Positions 14,501 through 29,500 of a DNA stretch of 64,000 bases are shown piece by piece; positions within the stretch are counted from its first letter, which is position 1; each line of letters begins with the position of its first letter. The position numbers and the translations under genes were made by a program. Origin of the DNA: Echinometra lucunter (lineage: Eukaryota; Echinodermata; Echinoidea; Camarodonta; Echinometridae); the NCBI GenBank assembly GCA_029962745.1, contig CM057152.1:25586766-25650765 (forward strand). Reading direction: 5' to 3'. The notes under the pieces are model-generated. The model saw only the letters and a program-made list of their open reading frames with translations, had not been told where the DNA came from and did not search any database.

Positions 14501-17500
14501 CTCTCAAATTTTCCAGTCAATATCCCATTTTCTGTGCCTGCTCTTTTATCGTATAACCTAAAACTAATGCTGCTATTTATATACAGTTAAAGACTGATGA
14601 TGCCATTTGTATATAGTTTAGATGTGATCTATTAACAAGTGCCATGTCAAGATTACCTGTAAATGAAGAAGACTTTGAAGTTCTTCTTGTCTATAAAGGC
14701 AGTCCCAAGTGGTATCCTTACAAAGCTCAGTGTAGAGATCAGCCTGCAGAAATCTAATTGCAGCTTGTGCAACCAGTATACGATGTTCTTTGCTCTGCAA
14801 AAATATGAGAGATTGACTAGTACATCTGGAATCCCTCTTATGAACAAATATTTTTGATTCAATTGACAGCAACTTGCTAGAGAGACAGGAAATTTATTAG
14901 TTGTCAATTGCTTGAGGAAATGCAGTCAAGTTTACCTGATTGCAACTCTTACTGAAACAGGGTCCTTGCTGCAACTTTCTTTGATCTTAAAATGTGTATT
15001 ATTTGCTGACATCAAGGACACATGCATGGAATAATTTTCTTAATGCCAGAACTAAGCCCTCCTACTACTGAACAGATGAAATACATCGGTCTAAGAATGG
15101 TTTAATGATACAAATATATGATGTGCCACAAAGGTGATAAAGCAACCCAGGCATGTAATCAGAGATGTGTGCAGTTGTTGTCCAAGTTAGGAGAGAATAA
15201 ATTTATGAAACTAATACCATCGTTATTTATATCTTTAGATACATCTTTAGGAATACAAAAATATCATAGTTACAATACACAAATCATTAAATAAATTCAG
15301 TGCTGTTAGAACTCAATTATCGGTAACACAAAAACAAAGTGATAGAAAAAAAAAAAGATTACACTAAAATGGAAATGCTATTTGTGACCCTCCACTACAA
15401 AATGACCAATAAGTCGCAATGGGAGTTTTAGAGCAACCAGCTGAAACAAAGAGCTTGTGCTTGAAAAGTTGATCTTTAGGTTTTTTATGTTTTCTAATAG
15501 TTCATTTTTTTAACCTACCAAATTTGTTGAAATTTGAAATTAAATTGATTTTTTGTATTATGTGTGTGTCAAGAATCATGCAAGACATTTGTAGTCAATA
15601 TTTTAGTAAGTTAGCTCCATATTTAAAAACTGGATTCTGTATCTTAATTCTGAATCTTGCTTTGCACTCCCATATTCAGAGTTCGGTGCTGTACACACAT
15701 TTTGTATCTACTTTCAATAGCCTCTTTCGTTAATACAGTACACTCTGTATGTTACATCTGCCTTTCCAACTGCAGTCATTAGTAGCACTGCCACATCAAT
15801 GGGAGGATTTAAATCTGGCATTTCTTCTTTTGTGTACCTTTGATTGTATTTCTTTTGAATGTCAATCATGTATTCATTCTGCCACCTGATGCTTGTAACT
15901 CCAATCAAAGTCTACTCATTCCTATATACAAGCATGCAAAATTATTATTTTATTATTACTTATTATTTATGCTGTGCTTTTCCCATAAGGCCCAAAGCGC
16001 TTACAATAATCAAACAGTAAACATATAATCAAATGTATATCCTAAACTACAAACTGCAAAAAAGATGGGTTTTTAATGCCTTGAAATACTGTAGAAAACC
16101 TACTGCAAACTGTAACAATACTAGTGCATGTTTTCAGTTGGCCATCCAATATCGGGTGATATTCAAATGAACCCAGGCCCATGTTATGAAGTTGATACAT
16201 TTCACATTTCAATATACTAACAAGTATTTCAATAGTTCACAATCAAATTGTATTCAGTATGATGTACATACTCTCCATCAGTTAAGGATCCACAGTTAAA
16301 ATGAAATCGATGTCATTTTCTCCAAATTTTGCATAGAGTTACTTTGGTACCTATGTAGGCCAAAAATGCAAAAAAATAATATAGGTTCATGTGCTTTTTT
16401 TTTTTTCTACGGGACTTTGAAGTTACCATTATTGGATGGCAGATAAAATGACGCAATCAAGAGATTTAGGCCTCTATTAGACCTCACGATTTTGACAAAC
16501 GAGTATAAATCACTTTTACTCTGTCAAAACCCTATTAAACTTCATCAAACCTTCCAGATTTGTAGCGAAATGTATGACAAAGGTGGAAAGAATAAACTGG
16601 GCCATCTGTCATGTCTGTACTTCTCTTTAAACTAGCAGCACCCTCATGTGGCGCAAATGGTGCCAAAAAGGACAAAAACATATCTTAGAGGCTTGGGATC
16701 TACACGAAAAATAAAAAAGGACAGTTTGAGCTACACTTTATTCAAAATCCATGTCATTTTCATGAAGATTTGCAAAGTTGTAGAGGAATGCCTACTAAAG
16801 CGGTAAACACATTAAAAGAGGGGGGGTTCATGTGCTTGTTTTCAAGCTGTCGGCGCTCTAATGGCTGCGAATCGGCTTGAAAACTACAAAAACGCACCAA
16901 AAATACTGAGAATCAAATCCAAAATACGGCTGATTCAATTTTATAGTCCCAAACATTCAAAACCAAAGTCATATTCGTCTTTCTCTCTAGAATTGCAGAG
17001 GAAAGTATAATGAATAGATTGAAACATTAAAAAAGTGGGGTCCATGTGCTTGTTTTTGAACTATCATCGCCCTAATAGTTGCGAATCGGCTTGAAAACCA
17101 CAAAAACATGCCAAAAACATGCAAAATGCTGAGAATCTAATCCAAAACACGGATGATTCAATTTTATGGCCCCAAACATTCAAAACCCATGTCATATTCG
17201 TCTTTCTCTCTAGAATTGTAGATGAAAGTACACTGAAGAGATTGAAGGGGTGAAGTGGGACAGTCAGGGAGAAGTGGGACAAAACCATTAAGAATGCTAA
17301 AATCACATATTTCGGGGATAGTTATCTAAAATTAATGTTGTGTGTATTATCACAGGTAATTTTAGCACTTAAAAAAAAACCCTTAAGACTTACTTGTAAA
17401 TTGACATTAAGATCAATACTAATTTGGGAAATATTGCAAATAAAAATATCAGCGTTTTGTAATTTTACCTTATATTTTCACGTTTTTTGGTAAAATTCTG

Positions 17501-20500
17501 TTACTCTTCATAATTGCAATACATTTTTTTTTTTTTTACACAAAAGTAGTCTGAGGTAGCATGAATGATCTGCAAAAAAGAATTGACCGATATGACTTAA
17601 TTGCTATTTTTTTTTTAATAATAAAGACATTCCATGTACTTTATCAATGGATGGTGACTGGAAAATACTCATTTTCCTTATACACACAAAAAGTAATTGA
17701 GGAGAAGTGGGACAAAGTGTCCCAACTTACCCCAACGGTATAAGAAACAACAAAAAGTGTAAGTAAAAATTTTTATTTGTGTTTACCCCCAAAATATTAA
17801 TTTGCGTTATAGAGTCATACTAGACCTACACGCTGAATGCAGGACATTTACTATAAACAAGGGGTATTCATATAAAACAGGTGACAATTAATGACCAAAA
17901 ATGGGTAAAAAAAAAAAAAAACTCCACACAAAATATGCGCCAAAGACTAGGAATCTAGATACGGACAAATGAAAAATCACTCTCTCATGTATTCAAAATT
18001 CATGCCATAGTAATCATACTTTCTAGAATTGCAGAGAAAAGTATATGAAATATGTAGACACATTTAAAAAAGGGTTGTCCATACACTTGTTTCCACTGAT
18101 CAGCTTCGTATTCTAACATATCAGATTTGCAGTTAGAATGCAGACCCCAGAAATATCAGCTGATGTACAGTTGATCAATCAGCTGTTCAGTCATTATGAT
18201 GTCAACGCGCCTAGCGTAAAACAGATAAGGATGCGTACAAATATAACTGTGGAACGTCCTTCAATAAGAACTATCATCTTCTTCCCTTGTTTGGAGAAGG
18301 GTATGTGATCCTGGGATATGCCAACATCATCACATCCCCATTCTGAGACTTCCAGTGGGTTTCATTTTGGTTTATGGAATGCATGATCCTTGACTAATAA
18401 GCTTGACATAGTGTCTTCTTTGATTACAGATAATGATATTGATGTGTCAGTTATTACCGAGTCATGTCTTTCAGGTAACCATAGAGAAGAGCCTACACTA
18501 GCTGAGTTGAAATTATTCATTCCTAATTTTTATATAATCAACATCCCAAACTGACCTTCAGAGGAGGTGGTATTTGCATCCTCTATATTTCTACTGCACA
18601 TTGTACTGTCAATGACAGTTACAATTGCTTGTCATTTGAATTGTTAGATCTCGCAATCCATCATATTCCTTCATCTACTGTTAGTTTAATGTATATACCG
18701 CCCACCCCAATCCTCACGGCACACCTTTATAAGCAATGATTTCCTTGAAGAGTTTTTAACTTTCCTTGAAAGTGCCGCTGCAGATGTTCACCCTCCCATC
18801 CTTCTTGTTGACTCTAATATACGCGTTGATGATTCTTCTTTTGATAGTTTTGCTCAATCTTTTCTTAATGCAATAGAAGCCCTTGGGTTCCATCAGCATG
18901 TCCAGGGTCCCATGCAACGCACGGGCCATACACTTGATCTAGTCCTCAGTAGGAAATCTGAAGATATTATTAATAGTTTTTGTCATCTCTGCCATCTGAT
19001 CATTCTGCCATCCTTTCCACTATTAACCTCAAAAGGCCTAAAAACCCTAAGAGGAAAGTGAGCTTCAGAAAGCTAGCTACATCGACACTGACTCTTTTGC
19101 CAGGACATTAAACATGTACTAGCATCTTCCCTGTGTCCTTCCTGTCTATCTTCTGCCAGATCCATCCTTTCACCTTACTCTATGCAATTAATTCACGCCC
19201 CGTGAACAAAACCCCGATCTGGTGACCATGCTTCTTCTGTGATTACCCCCACCATCTGGAACAAACTCCCACACCAAATTTAAAATGCCCCATCCACTGA
19301 ATCATTCAAAACCCTTCTTAAAACCCACCTATTCAGTCAGTCATAGTATACTGGAGGCACAATATGAATATATGAGTAAGACAGACCACCTGTGCGCTTT
19401 GAAACACAGCGTAAAGCACCCTATAATTAACATCTGACCAAATTTGGGAGACATCTGCAATGCAGAAATGTATTTTCTCTTTGATTAAAAATTACCATTT
19501 TGGGGAAATTTTGAAATAAAGTATGCCAGCATGCTGGATGAAACTTTCACATTAACATGTGTGCATAACTCAGAAGTCATTCACTCTGTGGCTTTGAAAA
19601 TCTAAACAAGGAGAGAAGCATATTTCTTTTTCAATTATTCTAAGATCAAGCCTAATCTGATCCTTTCAGAGTCAATACCAGAGAATTCTTATTCAACCTC
19701 TTAATAGTGAGACACACCAATTATATAGGACAACAGTACAGCACTGGTGAATGGTCACTCATCTTTATATCCTGTTTCCTCTATTAATCTGGGCCCACAG
19801 ATTAGCCAGTCTGACAAGCTCTCATTCTCAATGTAATTTCAAAGGGTTTGCATGGCCTTGTTATATATCATTCAAAAGCTTTGAGTCCAAGTTTTTTAAT
19901 ATGATAAAATTTTAAAATGTCAAATTTGCAACTTATTGGTCATTTTGTGGTGGAGGATCACAAAATGTTATTACGAAACCATCAATTGAATATATTTCTG
20001 ATACACACCTCATCATCGAAGAAGCTATCTGAAGGGTTATTCATGACAATGTCAGCCCAGGATAGGATGCGAGAGAGACAGAGAAGAGCTTCTTGGTGTG
20101 GCAGATCACATAGCAAGTCTAGGCATTTCTCAACCTATGGACACAAGTTTTATTGTTAAGAAAAGATATGAAAAGGCTTAGTTTTTTACATAACACAAAC
20201 ATTAATAGAGGCTTATCAGCTATGGGTAACCATTGGTATCATGACATTAACCCATTAAGACTTTCACATTAAAATAGTAGCATTCGCTATCAAAATAATG
20301 ATTCCCACTCTCTGAAATGATTTGACACTATAATATCTCCAGTTAAAACTCCCCTGGAGCATTTTGGAGGGACAACCAAGTACCAAGTACATTACTTTGG
20401 TCAAATTTTCATCCTAAGGCACCATGTGCATACAATTTGAGTCAAGACATTTCATTTACAAATTTCACTCTTGACCTGACAGGAAGAAATTCCTTGACTT

Positions 20501-23500
20501 GAATGTATCATGTCCAATACTCTGCTATAAAAGCCAGGGAAAATGAAGAGATTAATATGCACTTTCAGTGCAACTATCAATATCACCTCATACATATGAT
20601 TTTTCCTACACTCATACATGTGTACCTGATTAGACTTGATGAGGTATTGAAGTCTGAAGAGATAAGCTTCCATGTTATCGAGTTCATTGGAGTGAGCCTT
20701 CACAACAAGTAGGGCATCATCTAGAACATGAGGGTTCTCACGGCTCAAGATGTTTTTCATTGCAATCTAGGTGGATAAAAATAGTGTAGCATCATTTTCT
20801 TCCCCCTTTCCTTTCCATTCCCCCCCCCCCTCCTCCTCTTCCCCCTCCTCCTCCTCCTTCTTCTTCTTTCTTCTTTCTTCTTCTTCTTTCTTCTTCTTCT
20901 CCTTCTTCTTCTCCTGCTCATCCTTCTGTGATTCTGCTTCATCAAATCATTTGTAAACAATCACTTTTATTTTCACAATTGCATAAAAAATGAAGTTGAA
21001 CTGATGAGAAAGTCATTAGTAAAAATACAAATCTCCCTTAAAATACTAAATGTTTACAATCAGCATGCTACAAGATATCACCCACTGTACAAAAGTGAGA
21101 ATCATTGAACTGATAAAACCTATCAACTCTCCTTTTGAAAAGAATGTTAATAAGGCTGCACTCTATCTATCAATTAACCCTAAAATAGCCGGACCCATCT
21201 CACAGCCGAGGGGGGGGGGGAGATTCTGCCCCTGAGATCTCAGTTGTTGACGATGTAATCGCGCCGAAAATCAGCACGTATATCACCCACAACATAATCT
21301 ACAAAACTGTGCATTTAATTGCTCCGAAATGATTTCAATTCATCTTTTAATTAACTAATTCTTGATTAATTAAATTAATCAGTTTTCATCTGTAAAAGTG
21401 AAAATAATCACACATTTATGAATTTTGGCTGAAAACACAAAATGTATTGAAATTGTACATTAAATCATGTTTGTGAGCAATTTTGGTCTGACGTGCAAGT
21501 ATGAAATGTTAGGTAACTTCGGAACTGCATGCCCGGACGTCGCAAATTTGGTCTCAAAAGATGCATGAGATTTGACAGAAAAAAGTCATTAAATGCCGCA
21601 TCGACTGCTTTGCACGTGGGCCTTTAAGGATTAAATGACACTAAAAGTAAGAACTAACCTTCATGCTGTCCATGTCTCCAAGGCATACCGATCTCAGATC
21701 ATACTTCATGAACATGTCCCTGAGTTTCATTATACCATGACGCTCATCCAGCTGTGCAACCCTGGTGGTTGTAAGAGATCAAGGATATGAATTGAATGAA
21801 GAATCTCATTTCCTGCACACAGAAACCAAACAGATAATCCTCCCAAACTGATTGGTTGGAAACATTATTTTCAAGTCACCTAGGTCCTATGGTTGATTTA
21901 CTGTCTACAACAGTTTATACATTAACAAAAATAAAACAGATCACTCACAGTCCTTTCATTCCTAGCATTTCTGAGTTATCAGGAATACTGTCAATCAATG
22001 TCATCTATGTCCAAAAGAAACAGCATTTCCAGATAGCCACCCAACACTCTGGGAGTCTCTGTGTAGCTACCAACCGGTAGCCTATGGAATGAACATGGAG
22101 GTACATGGTCCAATCACAGAGAATATGCAGGTTTATACCTGGAGAAGAAAATTTCAAAAAAGGGATTCATCACATAATCCATTTCCCACTCAAGTCTCTG
22201 ATGTAGAGACTGTTTCCACTTTCAGTTCCAGGAAAGCTACCCACAGCCAACACAGACACTTGACGAAAGTTGACATGCTTGACACACAAAAGAGTCAGCC
22301 TACTCTTCAGAAGAGAAAGATGTCTCCTTAGCACCTAACTGAGCAGTTAAGAACAAGATACTGCAGACTGTAACAAGTCTACTGAAATGCTCTACATTGA
22401 TCCACAGTACGCCAGCATACATAGCATAAAAAAGCAGGGTGTCAGTCTACAAGGGTAGGGGATGGAAGGCTTGCTTTTGAATGCATCGACCCACAGTGCG
22501 TTAACATGGTGTAACAATGCACGGTATCGGTCCAAAGTATTGGGGGAGCGGGGCTTGCTTCCCATAAAATTAACTCTGTACACTAGCATTGCATAACAAT
22601 GTGGGGTGACGAGCAAGTATTTAGGGGCTGGGGCTATCGATCTCCCAATACACCAAGAAACTGTATGGCATAGTGGTTTTACTGACTTAAGTGTTGGGAG
22701 CTAAATCCCTCCCCCATTAAAAAGGGGCAATGTTTATTGTGGCTGAAAAGTACTCTCTACTTTTAACACTGTTTTTATCAGCTCATGTGAGACATTGCCA
22801 TTTATTTTTGTCTGTCGTGCGTAATTGTGACAGTGCCTGGGTAAATGGGCCCCTGAGGGGGTAACAGAGTGGGGAGGGGTCCAAAGGGAAAATTTCAAAT
22901 GATACATGTGGGCTCCAGGGTGGCCTAGGGTGATGGACCCCAAGGGCAAAAAGCTTTGTAAAGTTCAAACATCCCTAGATCCATGCAGTGCTAGTTTAGT
23001 CGAGTTATATTTTGTGGAGATACCATTATAGATAAAGAATGAAATTTTTTACTAGGATTGCCCCTCAGCTCAGCTAGCTAAAAATCCAGTACATGTAGGA
23101 TTTCACAGTTGTTGTTACAATTGCTGACATATCCCCTTGGGCACGACAGGAATGTTGCAAAATTCAGGTGAGCGCTAAGCCCCTGGTCCCTGGGCTCTTG
23201 TTTATTCTTACCAGCAATGTCCCAATTCTTAACAAAATTTCTTCTTTGTTTTTGTATTGATTTCTTATACTTTCTTATACTTTCCTATGAGGATATCCTA
23301 TTCAGTTATGCAGTGGAGAAAGTTCTCTGCATAACATGGGCAAAATATGACAGCTTGCCATGAAAAATTTTGACAAGACAGCAATGCAGATGCTATCAAG
23401 AAACTCATGAAAGAATCCTCCATCATCATACAGAGTATGCAAGAAGGTCTTTTTGCAGTCACAGCAGAAGGGGTGTTTGCATGGGGGTCATACACTTTGT

Positions 23501-26500
23501 AGACCATTAGTGTATACCACTGAAATTATCGATGTCAACAATAACCAATTTAAATATAAAGTAAGAAACATCAACACAATAAAACTGTATCCCAAGAAGT
23601 GCCAGTAAATAACATTACGTCTCTAACTAGAGCTGAGGAGAAACTACGGCAACAGAAAGCGAAATAAACATTGTAAGAGACGACCAGCAGACAAGATGAA
23701 TTCCACATGTTGCTAAGAGCAAATACATTGGTGTATTTTCCATGGTTTTATACCAAGTGAAAAGCAAACAAGAACTCATCACCTAGTGGAATTAGCCATA
23801 GCTGTATTTGTTCGGACTTATCCAAAGACCTGGGTTTGTTTAAAAATTGTCAGCCTTAGATAATCATAAGAACCTTGATGTAAATATTGCTGGTGCAGGC
23901 CTTGAATACAGAGAGTCAGAACTGCAGGCGATGGGAATGGCATGTTTCATGCCTTATCAGATCAGCACCAGTTATTAAGTTGTTGATTATTGCTAGTAAC
24001 CAGTGCGACATCTACGTTGAATGTACACATGTCTGTCTGACACTTTCACTGCTATTATGTAATAAACCATAATCAAACTGCACTACAAGTTACATCTGAT
24101 TATCTCCTTGATTCCGCAGTCGAAAATCAAAAGAATTATTAATATATACCACATGCAGTTACGGGTCAAAATTTTTGATTATTTAAATGGTAATCAACGA
24201 ACATTTCTTCATCACATAAAATGCTGTTTGCGCACACATATATCTCTTTAATGGTGGTTTAGGCGTGCACTTTAGCAGCTTAACAGCCCCTGACAAGAGG
24301 AAGCAAGGTGATCAAGTAAGAACACCATCTTCATCCTCATTCACATCACTGGCCAATGGTACAAAGAAGAGACTTTAAATGTACATATGTACTCTTTATG
24401 TCCTGCTTTTTATAACACACCCCCTTTCTATTTTCACCTCATAGTATAAAAAAGTACTACCTGACAATAGGAAAAAAAAAAGTGGACATATATGCAAGTG
24501 GTAAGATACCGTTGATATATATGTGTCATGCTTTCTTTTTTTTTCTCTCTCTCTCTCTCTCTCTGCACCTTGAGAAGAACACTGTGTTAGCATTAATCCA
24601 AAGCCTGTAACTAATGATGAAGAGGTTATTTTTACTTTTATAAAAATACCAAATGGCTATAAAGAAAAAATGAAGGAGCTAACAAGAGCTTGTCTTACAT
24701 AGGGTGCTTCAGCAATAGGCCGTACTGGACCAACTGCTCCATTCCACGGCTCCATGGTACAGGTGCTTTCTGCATGAGCGCAAGTATAGCTTCACACTGA
24801 CTCTGAAATAAAAGCAACACATTTTGTTACTTAAATTCTCTATAGGCACACACTAATATATATTTATATCAATAAGGAAACAAGAGAACATTTAACTTCT
24901 GACAGGGGTGGTGCCAGGGTATTTTGATAGGGGAGGGGGGGGCAAGGTGATCCATAGGTTTTTATGTTTTAGATGAACAAATAAGGGTATTATAATAGTT
25001 GCAAGCCCCAGGCCTCTCTTTTCCCACCCTCTTCTTTCTTCATCCTCCTCTTTTTTCTTTTTTCCTTTTTTTTTTAACGCATTTTATTGATTTTCAAGTA
25101 AACAAATCAACAGGTGAATCAAAACAATAAAAAAATAAATAATAAAAACAAAAAAGCAGCATTACTACAGCAATAGTACAAATTTATATTCGCTCCATTC
25201 GTTATACATTGATAACAATATGATTTTTGTTCATAACAAGTGAACAAAAATAAGATTAAAACTAAGGCAGTCACTCTGTCTCCTCATCTTTTTTCTTATT
25301 TTTCTCCTTTTTTTTAAAATCAATTGAAAAATCATAGGGGGGCATCTGCCCCCTGCCCCCCCCCATAGCACCGCCCCTGACCTCTGAAATTTGTCCTTGT
25401 CAATCATGCATTTTGTAAATATCTTTAAAGCAACCGTAGTCAAGGATTACACTACACAGACCCATACTGCAATTTCATGAGTGAATAATGAAGCTTCCTC
25501 TGTATGATGTTTCTTACTTCTGATATTATATCCATACCTATATTAATTCTTCTAATTCTGTTCCTTCTGGAAATATGTACAAAATTCTGGATTTTTAAAC
25601 ATAGCTCAAGTACTTCCATGGTTAGGGCTGCAAGCGGATTTTAGGTTGGGTTCGGGGTTATAATTAAGATTAAGTAAAAGATTTGGGTCCAAGGGTGAAG
25701 TTAGAAATTTAATTAGTATAAGAAAATTATTGCAGTTGTCACAGGAGGATGCAATGTACAAGTACATCTGATCAGAGATATTAAAGAGTATATGACCCTA
25801 AATAAGAGAATATCAATTTCCTTTAATACCGTAAGATCCTTGATGCACCTGATGACAGTGATGGCCTTGGCTTCCCATGATGCTTCATAAGTGGCAAACA
25901 GACTAGGTACAGACAGAAGGTCCTGAGGGAAGAATCATAACAATATCTGCCAAAACCTATCCATAAATAAGAGCCATTTTACATTCATGTAACTTAAAGT
26001 GTCATAAAGGAAAAGTTACAACTAAATACTGTGGTTATTTTTCTATCTGCTATTTTGTGGCTACTTTGTAGATTTGACCCTGCTCAGACATAGGAAAAAT
26101 ATCAGTACCAATATCAGTACCAGGACCTAGTAGATATTAACAGTATCCAGAAAAAATGGCCGCAAGCTTTTGCAGTGAAGCACACAGCTTAATGAGTTTA
26201 AGGGTATGAGCCCAGGTAAAATGCAGACTGCATTCTAGGTTACAATTTCAATTGCAAGGTGGTACTTGCCATTGAAACTGCATTCCCTGTTATAGCTGGT
26301 GAGTATATGAACACAGAAACAAAAAGGAATACAGCTATAAAAAGGAGAATGAAACCCTGGGGGGAAAATCAATCTTAATGATAAAGGATAGAGAGAAGCA
26401 ATTTGAAAAAGGTTCCATCAATAACGGCTACGACATAGAAAGTTACGAAAGTTTGAAAAGTCTCAATGTATTTTCTATGGCAATCCTCAAATTGAATTGA

Positions 26501-29500
26501 ATGGTCTATTTGGATAAAAACAATGAGATATTGAAAAAAGAAAACATTCAGAGTGGCAGTCAAACGACTGAATTGCCGGGAACATAACAAAGTAACACTG
26601 AAATGGTGCATTACAAAGATTATTACATCATTAAAACAATCAAACAAGATAATCAGAGTTATTTCGATAAAAGTTGGAAAAATCTGATTTAATAAATCTC
26701 TAAGAATCTTCATACTATGCAATACTATGGCAATGTTGCTTCAAAATTGCAGGTTTAGAAGGACAACTCTCAATATGTTTTAAACACAAAATTTCATATT
26801 TTCTCTATTATCTCTAAAGATGCTGCTTGTATCTTTATGAGCTCAACATACGTTGTGAAAAATACATTTTCCCATGATATATCTAGAGCTAAGAAGGAGA
26901 CAAGCTGCACCTTCAGAGATAATGGAGAAAATATGAAATTTTGTGTACAAAACCTATTGAGAGTTGTCCCAAACCTGCCATTTTCAAGCAACATTGCCTA
27001 TTTAAGGATCCCCATACAAAGTAAATTAAGACTTTTCAAACTTTCATAACTTTGTCATTTTGTAATTGTTTTTGATGGAACTTTAAAATTGCCTCTCTCT
27101 ATGCTCTCTTTTCATTAAAATTGATTTTTCCCTCAGAGTTTCAGTCTCCTTTAATCTATTATTGCAGCATTACTTCCCTAATACAGTGGATGGAAAGAAA
27201 AACAGCAATATTGTGGTAATCACAGATATGAACAGAGTAACTGGACTAGCAAACCAAGCAGTACCATTTAGCAAAAAGACGGAAATACACAGCAATGTTT
27301 TAATCAATCAATTGGGAATGACGGCTAAGTTTAGACAATCCTCCAGACATCATCATGTACAATAAACTAGTCCTGACCATATTCCTAATTGAAAGCTTCT
27401 GGTAACACTATTTTGGTAGACTCAGTAAAAGGCTCCGGATAGTAATTTTTTAAAATATCAGGCGGTAGGAATACAGGAAAAATCAGAAGGAATAGAAAGG
27501 AATAGAAAGGAAAAAGAACATAGACAATTAGGGCTACATGTTTCATTCCTTCAAAAGTTATAGAAAAATGTAATCATTAGGTTCTTATGACCACTCTTTA
27601 CACTTGAATGTTTACATACTCCAAAGCATACATAAACAATAGCAGTTACAGGATTAGATTCTCAATCTATTACAGCACGGTTCAGGCCACATCTGCAACA
27701 TGATCAACCTTCGATATAAAATGACTATAAGATAAGATACGACTTAAACATCCTATGAACCACCTCTCTGCATATGAGAGTGCTATAAATTACATGAATG
27801 CATCCCTTTTTAGTAACGGTTAAAAGCAGACTAGGTCTTACTTGTATGTATTTCAAGAGAAGGTTGTCCACATCTAGCTTGTGATCTTTAGCATAGGGTA
27901 TGATACATTTGGTGATGGTTCCTGGTACAAGTTCAGGAGCAGCAACTCGCTCTAGCATCCTGAAGGATATGCTCTCAGTGGTTTCCTTCACAGCAAAATC
28001 AAACAAACAGGACAAAAAGATGAATGCAAGTGCATCTCCTATATGCCTCCACCTATATTACTTCATGGCTCAAACTAATCTTAATTATTGTGATAACCAG
28101 AAAAAAAAAATCTATACTTACATGTTAACTGACCTCTTTCACCAGTGACCTAACATCCCAAAAATCTGATCACATTGTCTCCTCACAGTGATACATACAA
28201 ATAACTGACATATAGTGCTAACAAAACTAACAAACCTTTATTTTCATGCATATTGACCTCTATGACCCTTGACCTACTTACCCAAACATCTAATCGGATC
28301 ATCTTCCTACGGTGATACATACAAACACTAAGTTAGAAGTTCATACCTCAAATGGTTCTTGAGATATCATGTTAACAAGGCTAAAACCTGAATTTCACAA
28401 ATTGACCTCTGTGACCTTTGCCCTTTGACGTACATACCCCAAAATGTAATCAGATCGTGTTCCTATGTGACACAAGTTTGAAGTTCATACTTCAAACGAT
28501 GCCTGAGATATAGCATTAACAAAAAAAAGCAGAGGGAGGACAGACAACCTGAAAACAGAATGCCTCTGGCACCACTTTCAATAGACAAAGGCATAAAAAT
28601 TATGAGATGTATAGAATCAAAACCAAACTAGACAATGAAATCCAGATGGGTTTCTAAAGAAAACTGGTATTATGCAATGACTCAAGACTAATTAGAATAT
28701 ACAATTTGATTACTGCCTCAACAAAAACAATAAGGTATTTTTTTGTCTTTAAGTCTTCCACAATTTCACTTTTCCACATTCTATCACATTGTCTATTTTA
28801 TTTATGCTACCGATTATGTCACATTTTTAAAACTGTTTAAATGTTTACAAATGCATATCATGTAAATGCCCATGTATGTTTTCTGTATTTTTTAATCAGA
28901 ATTAAAAATAAATGGAATGAATGAATGAATGAAAGAAGTTTATGGAGTCCTGTAGTAACATCATAATGTTTCACATTTGTCTTGCATTCTTTGAACAAAA
29001 AAACCCTAAATACATGGGAAAACAATCAAATTTTATAACTGAAAAGTACATATTCACTAATTATTACCAAATAAAGAACATTAGCATGTTAACATGGCAA
29101 ACAGATAAATTTATTCTGAAAAAAAGCCATGTACCTACATAAAAAGACTGAGTCAATACTGGTCCAAGTCTCAAGTCATTCACGGCTATATTGAAGATAG
29201 GCGTTTAGGCTAGTCAACGTATAAATTCTGTATTCAATCATAACAGGGACAATGTTGCAGAACCAGACAATATTTCGAATTCCTTCAATGATTTCTTTAC
29301 AAGAATTGGTCCATCCTTAGCAAATAAAATTCCCGATGCCCAAACGAGCTATTCACAGTATATGAATGGCTCACCTGTTCACTCTCTGTATCTGTATCCT
29401 ACCTCGGAAAACGAAATTTGTAACACCTGAGTTTTCCTCCATTTACTGTATTTTCCTTCCTCTTAATATGGATTCTTATATGCAGGTGCAAAAATCATAT

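Larger units (their letters stand above)
21762..24698. other. intron 22, mostly unrecognised
   Basis: 2.9 kb with only weak internal repeats (22388-22650) and a (CT)n tract. The stretch at 22780-23210 is relatively GC-rich and repeat-like (gcgctaagcccctggtccct) but I could not assign it. Confidence 0.4.

Noticed and set aside
20757..20960. Arg/Lys-rich frame next to exon 24
   Set aside because: Encoded by the polypurine/polypyrimidine tract; only its 20757-20766 edge overlaps real exon sequence, in another frame.
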